This document shows, in pieces, positions 1-10,673 of a DNA stretch of 64,000 bases; within the stretch, counting starts at the first letter, position 1; every line of letters starts with the position of its first letter. Source of the stretch: Didymodactylos carnosus (Eukaryota > Rotifera > Eurotatoria > Philodinida > Philodinidae); contig CAJNOQ010000108.1 of NCBI GenBank assembly GCA_905250885.1, forward strand, positions 1 to 64,000, read 5' to 3'. Both the position numbers and the translations under genes were made by a program. The notes beneath the pieces are model-generated. The model saw only the letters and a list, made by a program, of their open reading frames with translations, was not told where the DNA came from and did not search any database.

Positions 1-132
1 AGGAGTGAAGCTAATGTTGTTAGAATATATATACCATAGCTTACACTTAGGATATATTCGCATATGAGCGAGCCATGTTTTTAATGAGAAAAAAGCGAGA
101 TTAATATGAAGAAAATACAAGTAAAGCATAGT

Positions 133-480
133 CTAATGTTCATCTGACGATGCACCTGATGAATTTGATTTTGAAACATTATTCTTGTTTTTCTTTTCTT
201 TCCTTCCACGACAAATAGGTTCGTCAATAAGATGAGTAAGAGACTTGATTGTACCAGCTAATGATCTTGTTTTTGACGTTAACAAATGCAACAGTTTTTC
301 AATTTGTTTAGTTTTACGAGCTGCTTTGCGCGTCGATTTTTTGCTTTGCGCGTCGAACCACAGAAGAGAAACCTAATCCAGTCTGAACCATTCTATGAGA
401 TACGACACTTTCGTCTTGCTTTAAGCATTGAATGAATCTCCACATGTTTGGATGTGGCTGAATAACACGTGTAAAAAATT
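133..480 (-). pseudogene. C-terminal tail of a MULE/FLYWCH-type transposase-like protein, broken
   Basis: Reading the minus strand, one frame gives RVIQPHPNMWRFIQCLKQDE followed by SVVSHRMVQTGLGFSSVV. This resembles the tail that follows the catalytic core in MULE transposases and FLYWCH-associated proteins (HPN-W-FI-L-EQ pattern). A second frame carries on with a basic helical stretch (RKTKQIEKLLHLLTSKTRSL) and a Ser/Lys-rich end to a stop at 133-135. The frames switch around 320-345, where a 13-base motif (ctttgcgcgtcga) occurs twice, 20 bp apart, so a small duplication probably shifted the frame. Nothing upstream of ~480 continues the protein, so the N-terminal zinc finger and DDE core are missing. 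The family is inferred from the motif only. The alternative is the last exon of a domesticated host gene. Confidence 0.5.
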
Positions 481-759
481 CCAGGGGGTATATTGGCGAA
501 AGTACAGTGGACTTTCGTCATTGGCGAAAGTCTTATTTGTCGAGATTCCGGAACCGCTGAAAAAAACCACATTTAGTTTTAACCTAAACAACTCAATAAA
601 CATGTGTTTTTTTCCATTTATTAAATAATTTATAACAAGTAAAACAAAAATGTTCAAAAACTTATAAAGTAATCAGAAAACATATACAAATAAAGTTTAA
701 AAATACAAATGTTAAAAATGTTAACTCTGTTATAAGATCTCATTTTTTCCTCTTTTACA

Positions 760-812
760 ATCACAAAATTCACTCCGTTGACGAGCAGATAGGTTTGATG
801 AATTTTGATCAT
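760..812 (-). promoter_or_regulatory. SECIS element in the 3' UTR of selenoprotein F
   Basis: On the minus strand ATGA (812-809) is followed after 12 nt by AAA (796-794) in the predicted apical loop. The return strand ends in TGAT (763-760). CAAAATTCA (807-799) pairs perfectly with TGAATTTTG (772-764), a 9-bp helix next to the ATGA/TGAT non-canonical quartet. The quartet-to-AAA spacing is the usual eukaryotic SECIS spacing. The core begins about 90 nt after the SELENOF stop codon. A SECIS recruits SECISBP2 and eEFSec so that the upstream UGA is read as selenocysteine. I saw this by eye; folding was not computed. Confidence 0.85.
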
Positions 813-899
813 TTAATTTGGTTAAAAAGGGATAAAAACAAAAGCAAATAACACAGTAAAATAAGTAACATTGTGTATGTAAAAAGAAGTTTACGTTAC

Positions 900-1498
900 T
901 TAGTTTCGAAGATTTTCATGTAGAAAATCATCAAGTGTGTCAGTATTCCATTTATCTATGCCCAATGATTCAACTTGTTTATCATTTTCATCATACAAAA
1001 GTAAAATAGGATCTAGTCCACGAACATAGGAAACAGAAAAAGATGGATATTTATTTGGACGATCACTTCTGATAAACGCTTGAATTTGAGCATAGCGTCC
1101 TAATTTTCAGGAACACACTTGAAGAACAGCTCGATGGTATTTCTAGTACAAAAGAATAACCGTTGTTCAGTTCAAAAATTTTCTGAAGAATTCGATATAC
1201 TTACAGCACCTTTCTCTTGATCATCTTGATCATTAATACAACAACTTTTACATGAATCTTCAAGTTTATTTAATTTAAATTGTTTTAACTCATCACAACT
1301 ACTACACATGAGTGTGTTTGATGAATAACCGAGATCATGGCATTGTTGAGATGAAACGTTCTCTGATGCAACTAAAACCTGAAATGAAAAAAAAATGATA
1401 AAGTGATTAAAAATGAAAAAAACACAGTCAAGTATAAATCTCACGATGCAAGCCAGAAAATGGCTAAGGAAAGCCACCAAAAGATCGGCACTCCGCAT
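900..1498 (-). CDS. SELENOF: Selenoprotein F (15 kDa selenoprotein), complete, with in-frame UGA
   Basis: Three exons: 1498-1445, 1378-1205 and 1142-900 (GTGAGA and GTAAGT donors, CAG and TAG acceptors, all phase 0), giving 156 residues. Exon 1 is a signal peptide (MRSADLLVAFLSHFLACI). Exon 2 carries the Cys-rich UGGT-binding domain with the family spacing: C, then CSSC, then CKSCC. Exon 3 is the thioredoxin-like domain. It opens KYHRAVLQVCS-TGA-KLGRY, with the TGA at 1109-1107, and continues with QAFIRSDRPN, YVRGLDP and KWNTD, all conserved in animal SELENOF. The TGA sits exactly where the Sec of the human CGU motif lies, and the frame stays open for 69 codons to TAA at 902-900. The family is a resident of the ER lumen and works with UDP-glucose:glycoprotein glucosyltransferase in glycoprotein quality control. 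Here the redox motif reads CSU. The start was chosen because it gives a clean signal peptide spliced in frame. Confidence 0.94.
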
Positions 1499-1650
1499 TG
1501 TACCGAAATGATATCTAAAAAACAAGTCAAACTTGCAGACACATTAATTAAAATATTTAAAATGCTTTTGCTCTAAAATTCAGCCTATAAGAAACCCACG
1601 TTTATTGACACCACAACAAAAAATAGTAATATTAAAAAGAATGTAAAAAC

Positions 1651-1895
1651 TTAAAGATGAACGGATTGAATTATTTGAATATTCATTTTTATTTGTTGCA
1701 CAGGAACAGACACCTCAATTTCTACTTCATGTCCAATATCAGGTTTATAAGCAACAAGACGAACTGAAAGGAAATAAAGACTTGACAATCAAAACTTGCC
1801 CATTTATATAAAATGGATATCTATATTCATATCTAACTTATATTTCGTTTTCTACGGACAAAATTCAGATCAGTAATATTGACTTGCACTTCTTG
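1651..1895 (-). CDS. C-terminal two exons of an unrecognised protein (partial)
   Basis: Exon 1895-1838 (after a TATAG acceptor) splices through a GTTAGA donor to exon 1763-1651 (after TTTCAG). Together they read QEVQVNITDLNFVRRKRNI, then IRLVAYKPDIGHEVEIEVSV, then PVQQIKMNIQIIQSVHL and a stop at 1653-1651. The phases agree (58 nt, then 113 nt). The composition, a strand-rich stretch ending in alternating hydrophobics, looks like real protein. No family is recognised. No matching upstream exons are visible, and the inverted-repeat element beginning near 1965 lies directly upstream, so the gene may be cut by that insertion or may have distant exons. Confidence 0.45.
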
Positions 1896-1964
1896 CTATA
1901 CAATGGTGAGCCGATTTAGCAGAGAGTGTCCAGAAGCTTATTCTTATAATAAATATACAGTAGG

Positions 1965-3035
1965 CCGAAATGCAACTCAAGATCCATGATGGCTTGAGAC
2001 TTCTAATTTGGGATGGGACCACCAAGTTTGGGCCTCTTTTACTGGATGGTTCATCAGATATAAGCGATTTATGTCTTTTCCGTAAAATATCAATAGCTCC
2101 TGACCTAAGAGAGATGAAAACTTTTTCTTTTACTAAAATGTAGTCACAACTCTATTCTAGCTGCAATATAATATTTTATGAGTGAGCTGTTAGCAGTCAG
2201 TGAAATACAGCTATTTTTACGGGCGAGGCCCTTGAAAACGAGGTTCTGAGATGAGGTCTTTCCCAAGAAAAATTTATAACTCATTCCAGGAACATCAATT
2301 CGACTTCAAAGTCACATCAAATCCTCTTCGATGACTGTAGACTATTCAGTCAAAGTATAAAGGTTAACTATTATGTGGTTCTGGAAATTCATTGAAGACG
2401 AGCACTCACAGTTGAAACATAAGTATAAGAGCGAGGGTGAGGAACTAAGGGTGGCTCTTTCTACTATAGAATCTGCATTCAATGCGCATCATAATTATGA
2501 AAAAATAATCATAGAAACCTGTGGTTCCGAAAAACGTAAATGAAAAATTTTGTCAGAAAGATTACACACTCGTCTCTGACCTTTGCCATTTCACTTATTA
2601 CGCCCTTTTTACTTTCCTTCTATTTTCAAGCAAAACTAATAACATATTTGAGATCAACTAACAAAACTGAGGCGAATAGCATACTTAACATTTCGCTTTC
2701 GGACAAAAAAATTCCACTGAAAATTTTCTCTGTATCTTAAAGATGAGTGTGTGATCTTTTTGACAAAAGTTTTCATCTACGCTTTTCGAAACCATAGGTT
2801 TCTATGATTATTTTTTCATAATTCTAATGCGTATTGAATGCAGATTCTATAGCGAACCTTAGTTCCTCACCCTCGCTCTTCTACATATGTTTCATACGGA
2901 AAAGACATAAATCGCTTATATCTCACGAACCATCTAGTAAAAGAGGCCCAAACTTGGTGGGTGATCAGCATTTGGCAAGAGCTATGAACACACAAAATTA
3001 GAAGTCCCTAGCTATCATGGATCTTGTGTTATAGC
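1965..3035. mobile_element. Fold-back element with long inverted arms
   Basis: The outer arms match in inverted orientation. 1965-2085 (including ccaagtttgggcctctttta and ataagcgatttatgtctttt) matches 2895-3035. The inner arms 2390-2570 and 2745-2890 also match; they contain gagcgagggtgaggaacta and its complement, and tctatgattattttttcata. The left arm has about 300 bp of extra sequence (2086-2390). No transposase was found inside. The structure fits a non-autonomous long-TIR DNA element. Ends are approximate and no target duplication was identified. Confidence 0.65.
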
Positions 3036-3658
3036 GGGAGGGGGGCGCTAGTTTTGCTATCTCCTATAGTTTAAACCAAGTAATATATTTATAGTATAAT
3101 TTTATCTTATGCTCTGCAAAGAATATTGATTTCTATTGTATGGAACAAAAAATTTGAAAACAGGTCTGAATTCCGAAAATGTTTTTCATTCACAGTCGGG
3201 GAATTCATTACTCCGACGATTAATCTCTCTATTTTTCAACCTTGTACGATATGGCTCTATTTTCTGTTCAACGCAGTAGTAATAAAAGTTATTCGTAAAC
3301 ATATTACAAGCAGAAAAAACAACGTTGTTTGAAATACACACATATAGTTGATTAACAGTATAGTGACTGTACTTCAGAACAATAATATTTCGAGAAAATT
3401 ATCTTGGTTAAAGAAAATTTTAAGAAATTCGGAGTATCCACGGGTACAGACACGCATGTAAAAAAAAACGTAGGTCTCTAGTATGAAGGTATTAGAGTCC
3501 AGTTTCTGTGCACTTTGGTATATAGTCTGACGACATGAAGTATTGAGAGAAGAACCAATCAAAAGCGAATGCACGTAAAAAGTGATCCTCATTTTTAAGA
3601 AATTTGTTCTAGTTTATACTACAGCTGATGTTAAGAGTTTTCAAAATATATATTCACA

Positions 3659-4262
3659 GTTCTCTGGCCAATAGAACCCTGTGGAATCCGAGGAAAAATA
3701 ATTACGGGATCGGGACCGGGATCAGTCTTACTCGATAGGATCGGGATCACGATTTAAGCTACTGAACAGGATCGGAATTTTCTTTTACCAATTTATTGAA
3801 ACTATATTCTTCATCACAAAAATAAAATAAACAAACAAAATGTCAGTTTGCTTGTGTAGACATCAATGCACAGTAAAAATAAAAACAATATCTGTTTAAT
3901 AGCCTACATATCCGTGTGAAAATCGAAAATTAAAAAGAAAATATATAGTCGACAGCCTAAACATCCGTATACAGAAAGAAAGAAAGGGAAAACCAACAAT
4001 TTACTTGTTGTTGTCCTTTGGCTCATACGATAGTTTATCAGATTCTTTCTTTCAACCTGTCGCACATGAGTGACAGCTGCCTCTATTTTAGTGAAAAATA
4101 TTTTCGGGATTTAACGGGATTGCAATCAAGCGTACGGCACGGGATCGGGATTGGAGAAAAGATATTTTCGGGATCGGATCGGGACGGAAAAACTAAAATC
4201 CCGCACGATTGAGTTTTTCCGTTTTAAACCAGCCCTGCGGCGGGGCTCTACTGGCCAGAAAC
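3659..4262. mobile_element. Small TIR element with cgggatcggga-rich interior
   Basis: The ends are inverted: tctggccaatagaaccctg near 3662 against the complement of gggctctactggccagaaac ending near 4262. Just inside each end are repeated cgggatcggga-type motifs (3705-3770 and 4095-4180) that are far more G+C-rich than the surroundings. Between them two related segments containing agcctacatatccg and agcctaaacatccg lie about 55 bp apart. There is no coding sequence. Probably a non-autonomous DNA transposon. Confidence 0.5.
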
Positions 4263-5308
4263 AATTGAGATTACTATCTTCAGACACTAAACGCTATACC
4301 CATGGAAACTGTTCTGTATCAGCGACCAAACACATTCGCATTCATTCTTACAAGGCGCTCATTTTATGTCGAAAAAAATTTATATGTAAAAGAAGTAATG
4401 ATTACTTTTGTTGATGGTTGATAGAGACGAAACCCACGATAGAAAAGAATACCAGAAAACAACTGATCGAATAAATTTTTTTAATTGCTATGCCAATTGA
4501 CTGAGAAAAAAACAAGAATGCTCGGATAGGATATTGTTTCGTTGAAGTGGTGTAATTGTGTTGGTTGCTTGCTATTTCAAGCTTGAACAATGAGGTAAGA
4601 GAGTTCTTATTTTACTTTTAAACAAAAATTCGACTAGACATCAATTCTTGTTTTCAGTTATTGAACACATAATTTTGACTCTGAAAGAAAAGAGTGATAT
4701 GACTAGCAGTGACCTCTCTTTTTATTGGATCAAACGCATAGCCTATTAATCACTTTTATCTGTCTGATATGAGTCATCGTTTGTCACGTTGTATTTATTT
4801 TTTTCATTTTTATACTTTTAAAGACGTCTTTTCTTATTATTTTCACCTCTGTACGTTTAATATGACAACAATTTATTACGAATAACTGAAAAGAACACAT
4901 ATATCTTATCTCTGAATTGTCACTAGAATACACGTCACGCTAACTTATTCGATCTATGCCAGAAGTGTAAATACTTGGGTCACAGCTTCTGTTACAACCC
5001 TCTGCTTTTTGAAAATTATTTTGATATGTTGTCTAGAATTTTAAACAGAGGAAAACAAACATATTTTCCACAAGTAGAAAACAATCACTCTGCCTTTTTA
5101 TGCGCTGCGCTTAAGTGAGAAAAATGTGGAACCTACAAGCGTATATTGATGACTCTCACTTTTTGTGAATAAAATAGTCTTAGTCTTATATGAACTTCAT
5201 TCTTTTCTTGTACAAGAGGATTTGTTTTCACATAATTCTCTTCCAGTAAAACTGTAGTTCAAAACGAAAATGGATTATTCATTTTTCAGATATTGAATAG
5301 AAAATACG
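4263..5308. other. Intergenic stretch upstream of the cortactin gene
   Basis: A+T-rich sequence with no convincing exon or repeat. It must hold the cortactin promoter and any untranslated first exon. The acceptor-like tttttcag at 5282-5289, 20 bp before the start codon, hints at an intron in the 5' UTR. Confidence 0.4.
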
Positions 5309-8300
5309 ATGGCTTCGAAAGATCCGATAAAAAAGCCTTCGCCAAAATCCAGTCATCCAACGCCAAAATTTCAGACAGCAGATGACGATTTTGACACCGA
5401 TCCATCCTACGTGGTACGTGTATTTATACAACACGAATTTTATTCTATTATATATATATATATATGTTTGATACGTTTTTAGAATGATGTTGATGAAAAA
5501 CAACAACGTTATGGTTCACAGACGGTGCCGGGATCAGGTCATACAGATCATGTTGATTTTGAGTCTGTACAAGAAAAGATGAAAACGGCTTCTAATCAAA
5601 CTAAAACCAGCTATCAAGCGAAAAATCCAAATTCTGGTTATGGTACGTTTAAAATTACGCATTTTGTCATATCATGAGTTTACTCAATCTCTTATAGGTG
5701 GAACATATGGAACAGAGAAAACAATGGACAAGGTTTGATACTTGTTACATTGTTATTTTGAACTAGAATAAGTAAAAAGTACTTTAGAATGCCGTTGATT
5801 ATACTTATCGTTCGGAAACAGAAAAGCATGGATCGCAAAAAGGTACAGCTAGGTTTAATGACTTTCTAATCTATTTTAAAGATAAACGGAAGAAGTAAAT
5901 AAAAGATCAGTTTATTTTGAAATCTAATAAAATATTAACATAACAATAACAAAAAGAAAAAATTATTAGAAGGTCAGAGAAGAGGGCGGTATTGGAATAT
6001 GCATGTCATTGTACAGTGCCGAGCAATAGATAATTGAGGAATTGATGTACCAAAATTTTGTATAACATTCGTCCATTATATATATGAGTTGATGCTAAGC
6101 TTTTTTATACTTGTTGCAGATTTAAACTAATATTATACAAGTTATACGTATATAGTACGAGTTTTCTGTTTCTGTCCATGTTTGGTGTTACGTAACCATT
6201 GTACTAGTATAATGATCTAACAGAAAGTTCGTCTTGTTCATGGGTTTTTGAAATGATGTAGATTGATATAAGCAAAAATAAATTCATCAAAGGACATCAT
6301 CGATTTTTAAAATTTCAAGTAATTATCTTTCTATTATAGGGTAAGATAGAAATTTATAAACCACATCTGATTATATGTTTCTTAGTCTTAGGACTTGGTG
6401 CTATATAGTTCTTGTGAAAACTAAAAAGTTTGGGCACTGGGTATCTATGTGATACCCATGTAATAAGATCCTTTGATCATTTAGAACGGTTTTACTAACG
6501 CAATATCAAAAGTGTACCTTAATTTTGATAATAAAAAGTTTATAACTCTGAAAAGACAATATGTTTTTATGAGACGTGTGTTATTTTGTAGCAGAGAATA
6601 TGAGGATGTTTTTCTGCAATTTCGATCTTCCGATAAACGTTGCTAATGGAGACAGCGTTTTTGGCTTATCATGACCTAGTAAAAAAAATCAAAATGTTAC
6701 TTAGTTTTTCGAACGGTTCTCGACCTTCTCAGGATTACACAATAAACCAATGACATGCACAAATGCACGATCATCTCGTCTATCCAACGGTAAAATGTGT
6801 TTGTCAAAAAAGTAGAAAAACATTGAAAAAAATTTTTTATTACATGGGTATCACATAGGTGCCCAGTGTCCAACCTTTTTAGTTTTCACAAGAACCATAT
6901 AGCGCCAAGTCCTAAGAAACATATAGTCAGATGTGCCGTTAATCACCTGAAATTTTAAAAACCAATGGTATCCTTTCAATCGTTAACTTGACCAGATATA
7001 TAAAATATTTTATTATTAAAAGCGTTGTTCATTCGGACGTTGACGTTACCATTCTCGTTTATGGAACTGTACTTAATTATTTCTGTATGAACACTAGGCG
7101 ATTCATTCCTCGATATTTCAACCAAATTTGATATGACATTCGATTGCCACTAGAATATAGCACGTCTGTAGTGTCGCTCGACTATATCCTTTTTGACGAT
7201 TGTCTTGAGAAATAGGCAACTCCGATTTGAATCCTCTTATCGAAACCCTATCCTTGATATGACTCCGTAGGAAACGCTACATTTTTAGATGTATTATTGT
7301 CGATATTGCCTGCATACACAGTCTGTCTTCACTTAAAATCTGCTCAACTCCGAAATTATTAATTCTAATTTGTGTTTGAGTTCTCTATCTCTATTCTATA
7401 TTCCATTTACTATTGAATCTATTAGTTAGTACATTCATTTCTTTACTCTTATACTTGCGCATTTATCCACATTAATTTCACCTATCTGTGACAAACAATA
7501 GAAACTTTTTATTTTTATAAGATTCCACCAAGGGATATGGGGGAAAGTTTAATGTACAACAAAATACACAAGATAAATCACAAATAGAACAAACAGAAAA
7601 GCAACCACCACAAAAAGGTACAACAGAAAAAATTAATAATCTATCACATGATGTTTCTTACTTTTCTTTTTATATTACAATACAGTTCTGGAAACAGCTA
7701 GTATCCAAAAGAAACAAGCTAATGATACTAGTGGTATATATATTAATGTGTTGAATTCTAGTTAATTGTAAATTTGCTTCTCTGTTCTAGATCGTAACAT
7801 GACAAAAAACATTGTAGAAAAACATTCATCTACTGTTAGTGCACAACCTGTATCTAGCAATGAAAGCGTAAAAACCATTGCAGAAAAACATTCATCTACT
7901 ATTAGTCCACAACCTATGTCTGGCAGTGAGGGCGTAAAAAATATTCGAGCTAGGTAAGTAATTTTATGCTAAAACTTTTCTTAAAAAACAATCTAATCTT
8001 TTTCCATAATAGGTTTGAAAACATTAAAAAAGAACAAGCAGCCGACACAGACAAACGTGTTGCTGAAGAACGTGCTAAACGAAATAATAAAACAGAGAGT
8101 GAAAAAACGACTTCTTCGCCTTCTACTCCTCCTGTGGTAACGTCGTTTGTCTCTACTGAAAGTAGCCATAAACAAGCATCTTCTCCATCACGTCAAGAAG
8201 TAAAAGAAGATGATACTAATAAAAATGTGGAGACAGTGCAGGAAGAGACCGTTGTACAAAAACCCACTGAACAATCTCAGATAGTGCAGACTAATAATAA

Positions 8301-8712
8301 AGAAGAAGTGAAACCACAATTCATTGGTAGTATGGATATATCTGGTTTGAAACTGCGACAAAGACGTGATTCGTCAGATGAGGATCAAGAAAGTACCGAT
8401 GAAGAGTGGGAAAATGAAATGGGTAATAATAAGAAAAAAACAAACCAGAAACAAGAGAAAAATCACAGTCTCTCTCCGCCGCCTGTAAGTAAACAACAAG
8501 AAGAAAAAGAATATCAAAAGGAAGAGTCAGTTTTGTCTGTTGCCATTATCGAATACTGCGAAAAGTTTACTGATTTTACATTCTAATCACTTCTCACCTT
8601 CACTTTGACTAGCGTTTAACTTGAAAAATTTAAACATAAGAAAGGTTTGAATTTTACGTTACATACAGACAATCTTTTGTTTCAGAACGATAGTGATGAA
8701 GGCAAAACATGA
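5309..8712 (+). CDS. CTTN: Cortactin/HS1-family actin regulator, reduced form
   Basis: Exons 5309-5413, 5483-5642, 5698-5732, 5788-5842, 7522-7617, 7686-7733, 7791-7953, 8013-8484 and 8686-8712, with consistent phases. The N-terminal acidic region reads DDDFDTDPSYVNDVDEKQQR, closely following the Arp2/3-binding DDW region of cortactin, but with Phe for Trp. It is followed by GSGH, one full cortactin repeat (GYGGTYGTEKTMDKNAVDYT to EKHGSQKDSTKGYGGKFNVQ) and only the start of another. The next part matches the helical linker (NIRARFENIKKEQAADTDKR), then a long Ser/Glu/Lys-rich tail. Human cortactin has 6.5 repeats and a C-terminal SH3 domain; here there is about one repeat and no SH3. If the last intron is kept, the protein runs on to 8586 and ends AIIEYCEKFTDFTF, faintly like the first strand of an SH3 domain. 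Cortactin stabilises branched actin; the repeat loss suggests weak F-actin binding. Confidence 0.85.
6289..6976. mobile_element. Long-TIR non-autonomous element inside the cortactin intron
   Basis: 6289-6465 and 6838-6976 are inverted copies. Both arms share gatttttaaaatttca (ga/gg variants), the tail of acatctgattatatgtttctt, ggacttgg-gctatat, cttgtgaaaactaaaaag and atgtgatacccatgtaat. The left arm carries about 30 extra bases. The central ~370 bp has no long reading frame. The element accounts for about 40% of the 1.68-kb intron 5843-7521; the other introns of this gene are mostly 50-130 bp. No clear target duplication could be fixed. Confidence 0.75.
7811..7942 (+). repeat. In-frame 66-bp tandem duplication in cortactin exon 7
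   Basis: Two adjacent 66-bp units (7811-7876 and 7877-7942) encode IVEKHSSTVSAQPVSSNESV and IAEKHSSTISPQPMSGSEGV, each followed by K and one variable residue. The units differ at roughly a dozen bases and keep the frame, so this is a duplicated 22-residue Ser-rich segment just before the helical linker. Confidence 0.85.
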
Positions 8713-10673
8713 CTGCTACAGTTCAGTAAAAATAAAAATTGCTCTGTGTTTTCTAATGAGTTGCTTTCATTACTGTTTAAATCTTTCATTGTCATAATGT
8801 CTGTTTTATTTATATTGAAGGAGCATGAACAATGATGGTCTGGCAAATGTCATGATCAATTCGGTGTATGTCCTTCAAACTATGTTGAAGAATTATGATG
8901 ATGATAATGATTCCATGTTTTTTAGTTTTGTCTCTAATATTTTATCAATCAGTTACACAATATCTAGTTTATTGCTACATTTCTTGTGGTAAACACATAT
9001 ATATATATATAAACATTAAATTCTTTTTTATGCTTGCTGGTATAAATAGTATTCGATAGTCAATTTTTATATATCTGTTTTGAAGAATATTTTGTAACGA
9101 TCCATTTTGTGATAAAAATTTTTAGATTTTTTTGTTTATGTGTATAAGAAATTCATTTCTTACAACCATTTTTTTGTATGTATGTGAAGAAACCTAGTCT
9201 TTCATATGTTCTAATGCTTTTCTTCCAAATAATATTACACTATTTTTTGATTACTTTTTTCTTATAACTTTTCTTCCAAATATCTTTTATTTTTTATATT
9301 GTTTATTTTATTTTCTGTAATTTAACTGTGCAATCAAATTTGTGTGTTTATCAAATATTTTAGTCGATTTCTTATGCATTTTTATCAATATATTTTTTGA
9401 TAACGTTAAATTTTTTTTTTATAATAATATTTTATGTGACAGATTTTCTTGAAGGAAATCACTCACAATATTTCTATAATTAAAGTGAAGTTTTAATTTG
9501 ATTTGTTCAATTTATTTCATGTTTTAGTTATTTTGATGCAAAATCAGATACGCTAAAAGTTTGATTTTCAAGATATTTTATTTGAATTCTTCACCAGGCA
9601 TATGATACGACATGGAATAATAAATACATCACAACAATACTAAAGCAGCATTTTTATCGTGGTTCTTATTAATAATTTATATAAATTTATTAATCAATAT
9701 TTTGGCGAAATAATATTTTTGATACTAAAAGCATGAATTTAGACAGAATTGTGTTAATGATGTATCCTCATGTGTTTGTGCATGATTGAGTACAATCCAA
9801 GTCACCAATGTCTGCATTTTCCAGCGACTTCATGACAGATTTTTCAGAAGTCTTCAGTAGAAATTCTGTATTTCTGTCATTTTCAGTTTCTAAGGTCTAA
9901 AAACTAGGATTTTTTAGATAATTTTGAATACTCTATCCGATAAACGCATAAAAAAGGTAGATTTGTTTTTGACTGCATAACTGACTTTCTCAGTATGGAC
10001 TGTCTTTTAAATCTACATTTTCCTTACTGGATCCACTGGATGATGAACCATTATTTTGATGTTACGATTTGAATAGAGCAATTTTAGCCTGCCAGTTGAT
10101 ATCCTTTCATAATCTGTCTGACAGCTTTAGATATTTTCTCCACGTTCATGAGATTCATGAGAACAAATTTTCAATAATACAAACATATTTGTACGTAAGA
10201 GTATTCTGAACATGATCGTTTATTGAAGAAACTCAAACATATTGAAATAGGGAAGTACGAAACAGCGTGATCATAATTGCACTAAAGACTGCGGCCAAAA
10301 TGGAAATCGGATGCAGTATTAGAAAATACACAATTGATTTAGGATATTACATTACTGTTACACTCATATCCTTTAAATTGAATTCAAATAAGATTGAATT
10401 GCGGCAGTTTAATATCTCAGAAAGGATTACTTTTCCATCAATCATAATTTTCTGTATCTGATAAGCGTAACAAGTAAATAACATAGGAAAAAAAAGAATG
10501 ACCGTATGATGTTGCAATGTAAACGTAAAGAATAATAATAGACCTATATACAAGCAAAATAATTAAAAAATGCATACAAAATCAACAGCGAAAAAATAAT
10601 AACGAACGAACGAGAAATAATAATAATTTCGATCAAAAGAGGTCATATTTTGTGTGTGGTTATATTGGACATA
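8713..10673. other. Intergenic spacer, convergent 3' ends
   Basis: Lies between the ends of the cortactin gene (plus) and the next gene (minus). It holds the two 3' UTRs, many T-runs and no convincing exon. I see no repeat or RNA gene in it. Confidence 0.5.

Noticed and set aside
3126-3332. 68-codon plus-strand frame with a membrane-like segment and basic tail
   Set aside because: No upstream exons, no family motif, adjacent to the fold-back element; likely chance or old debris.
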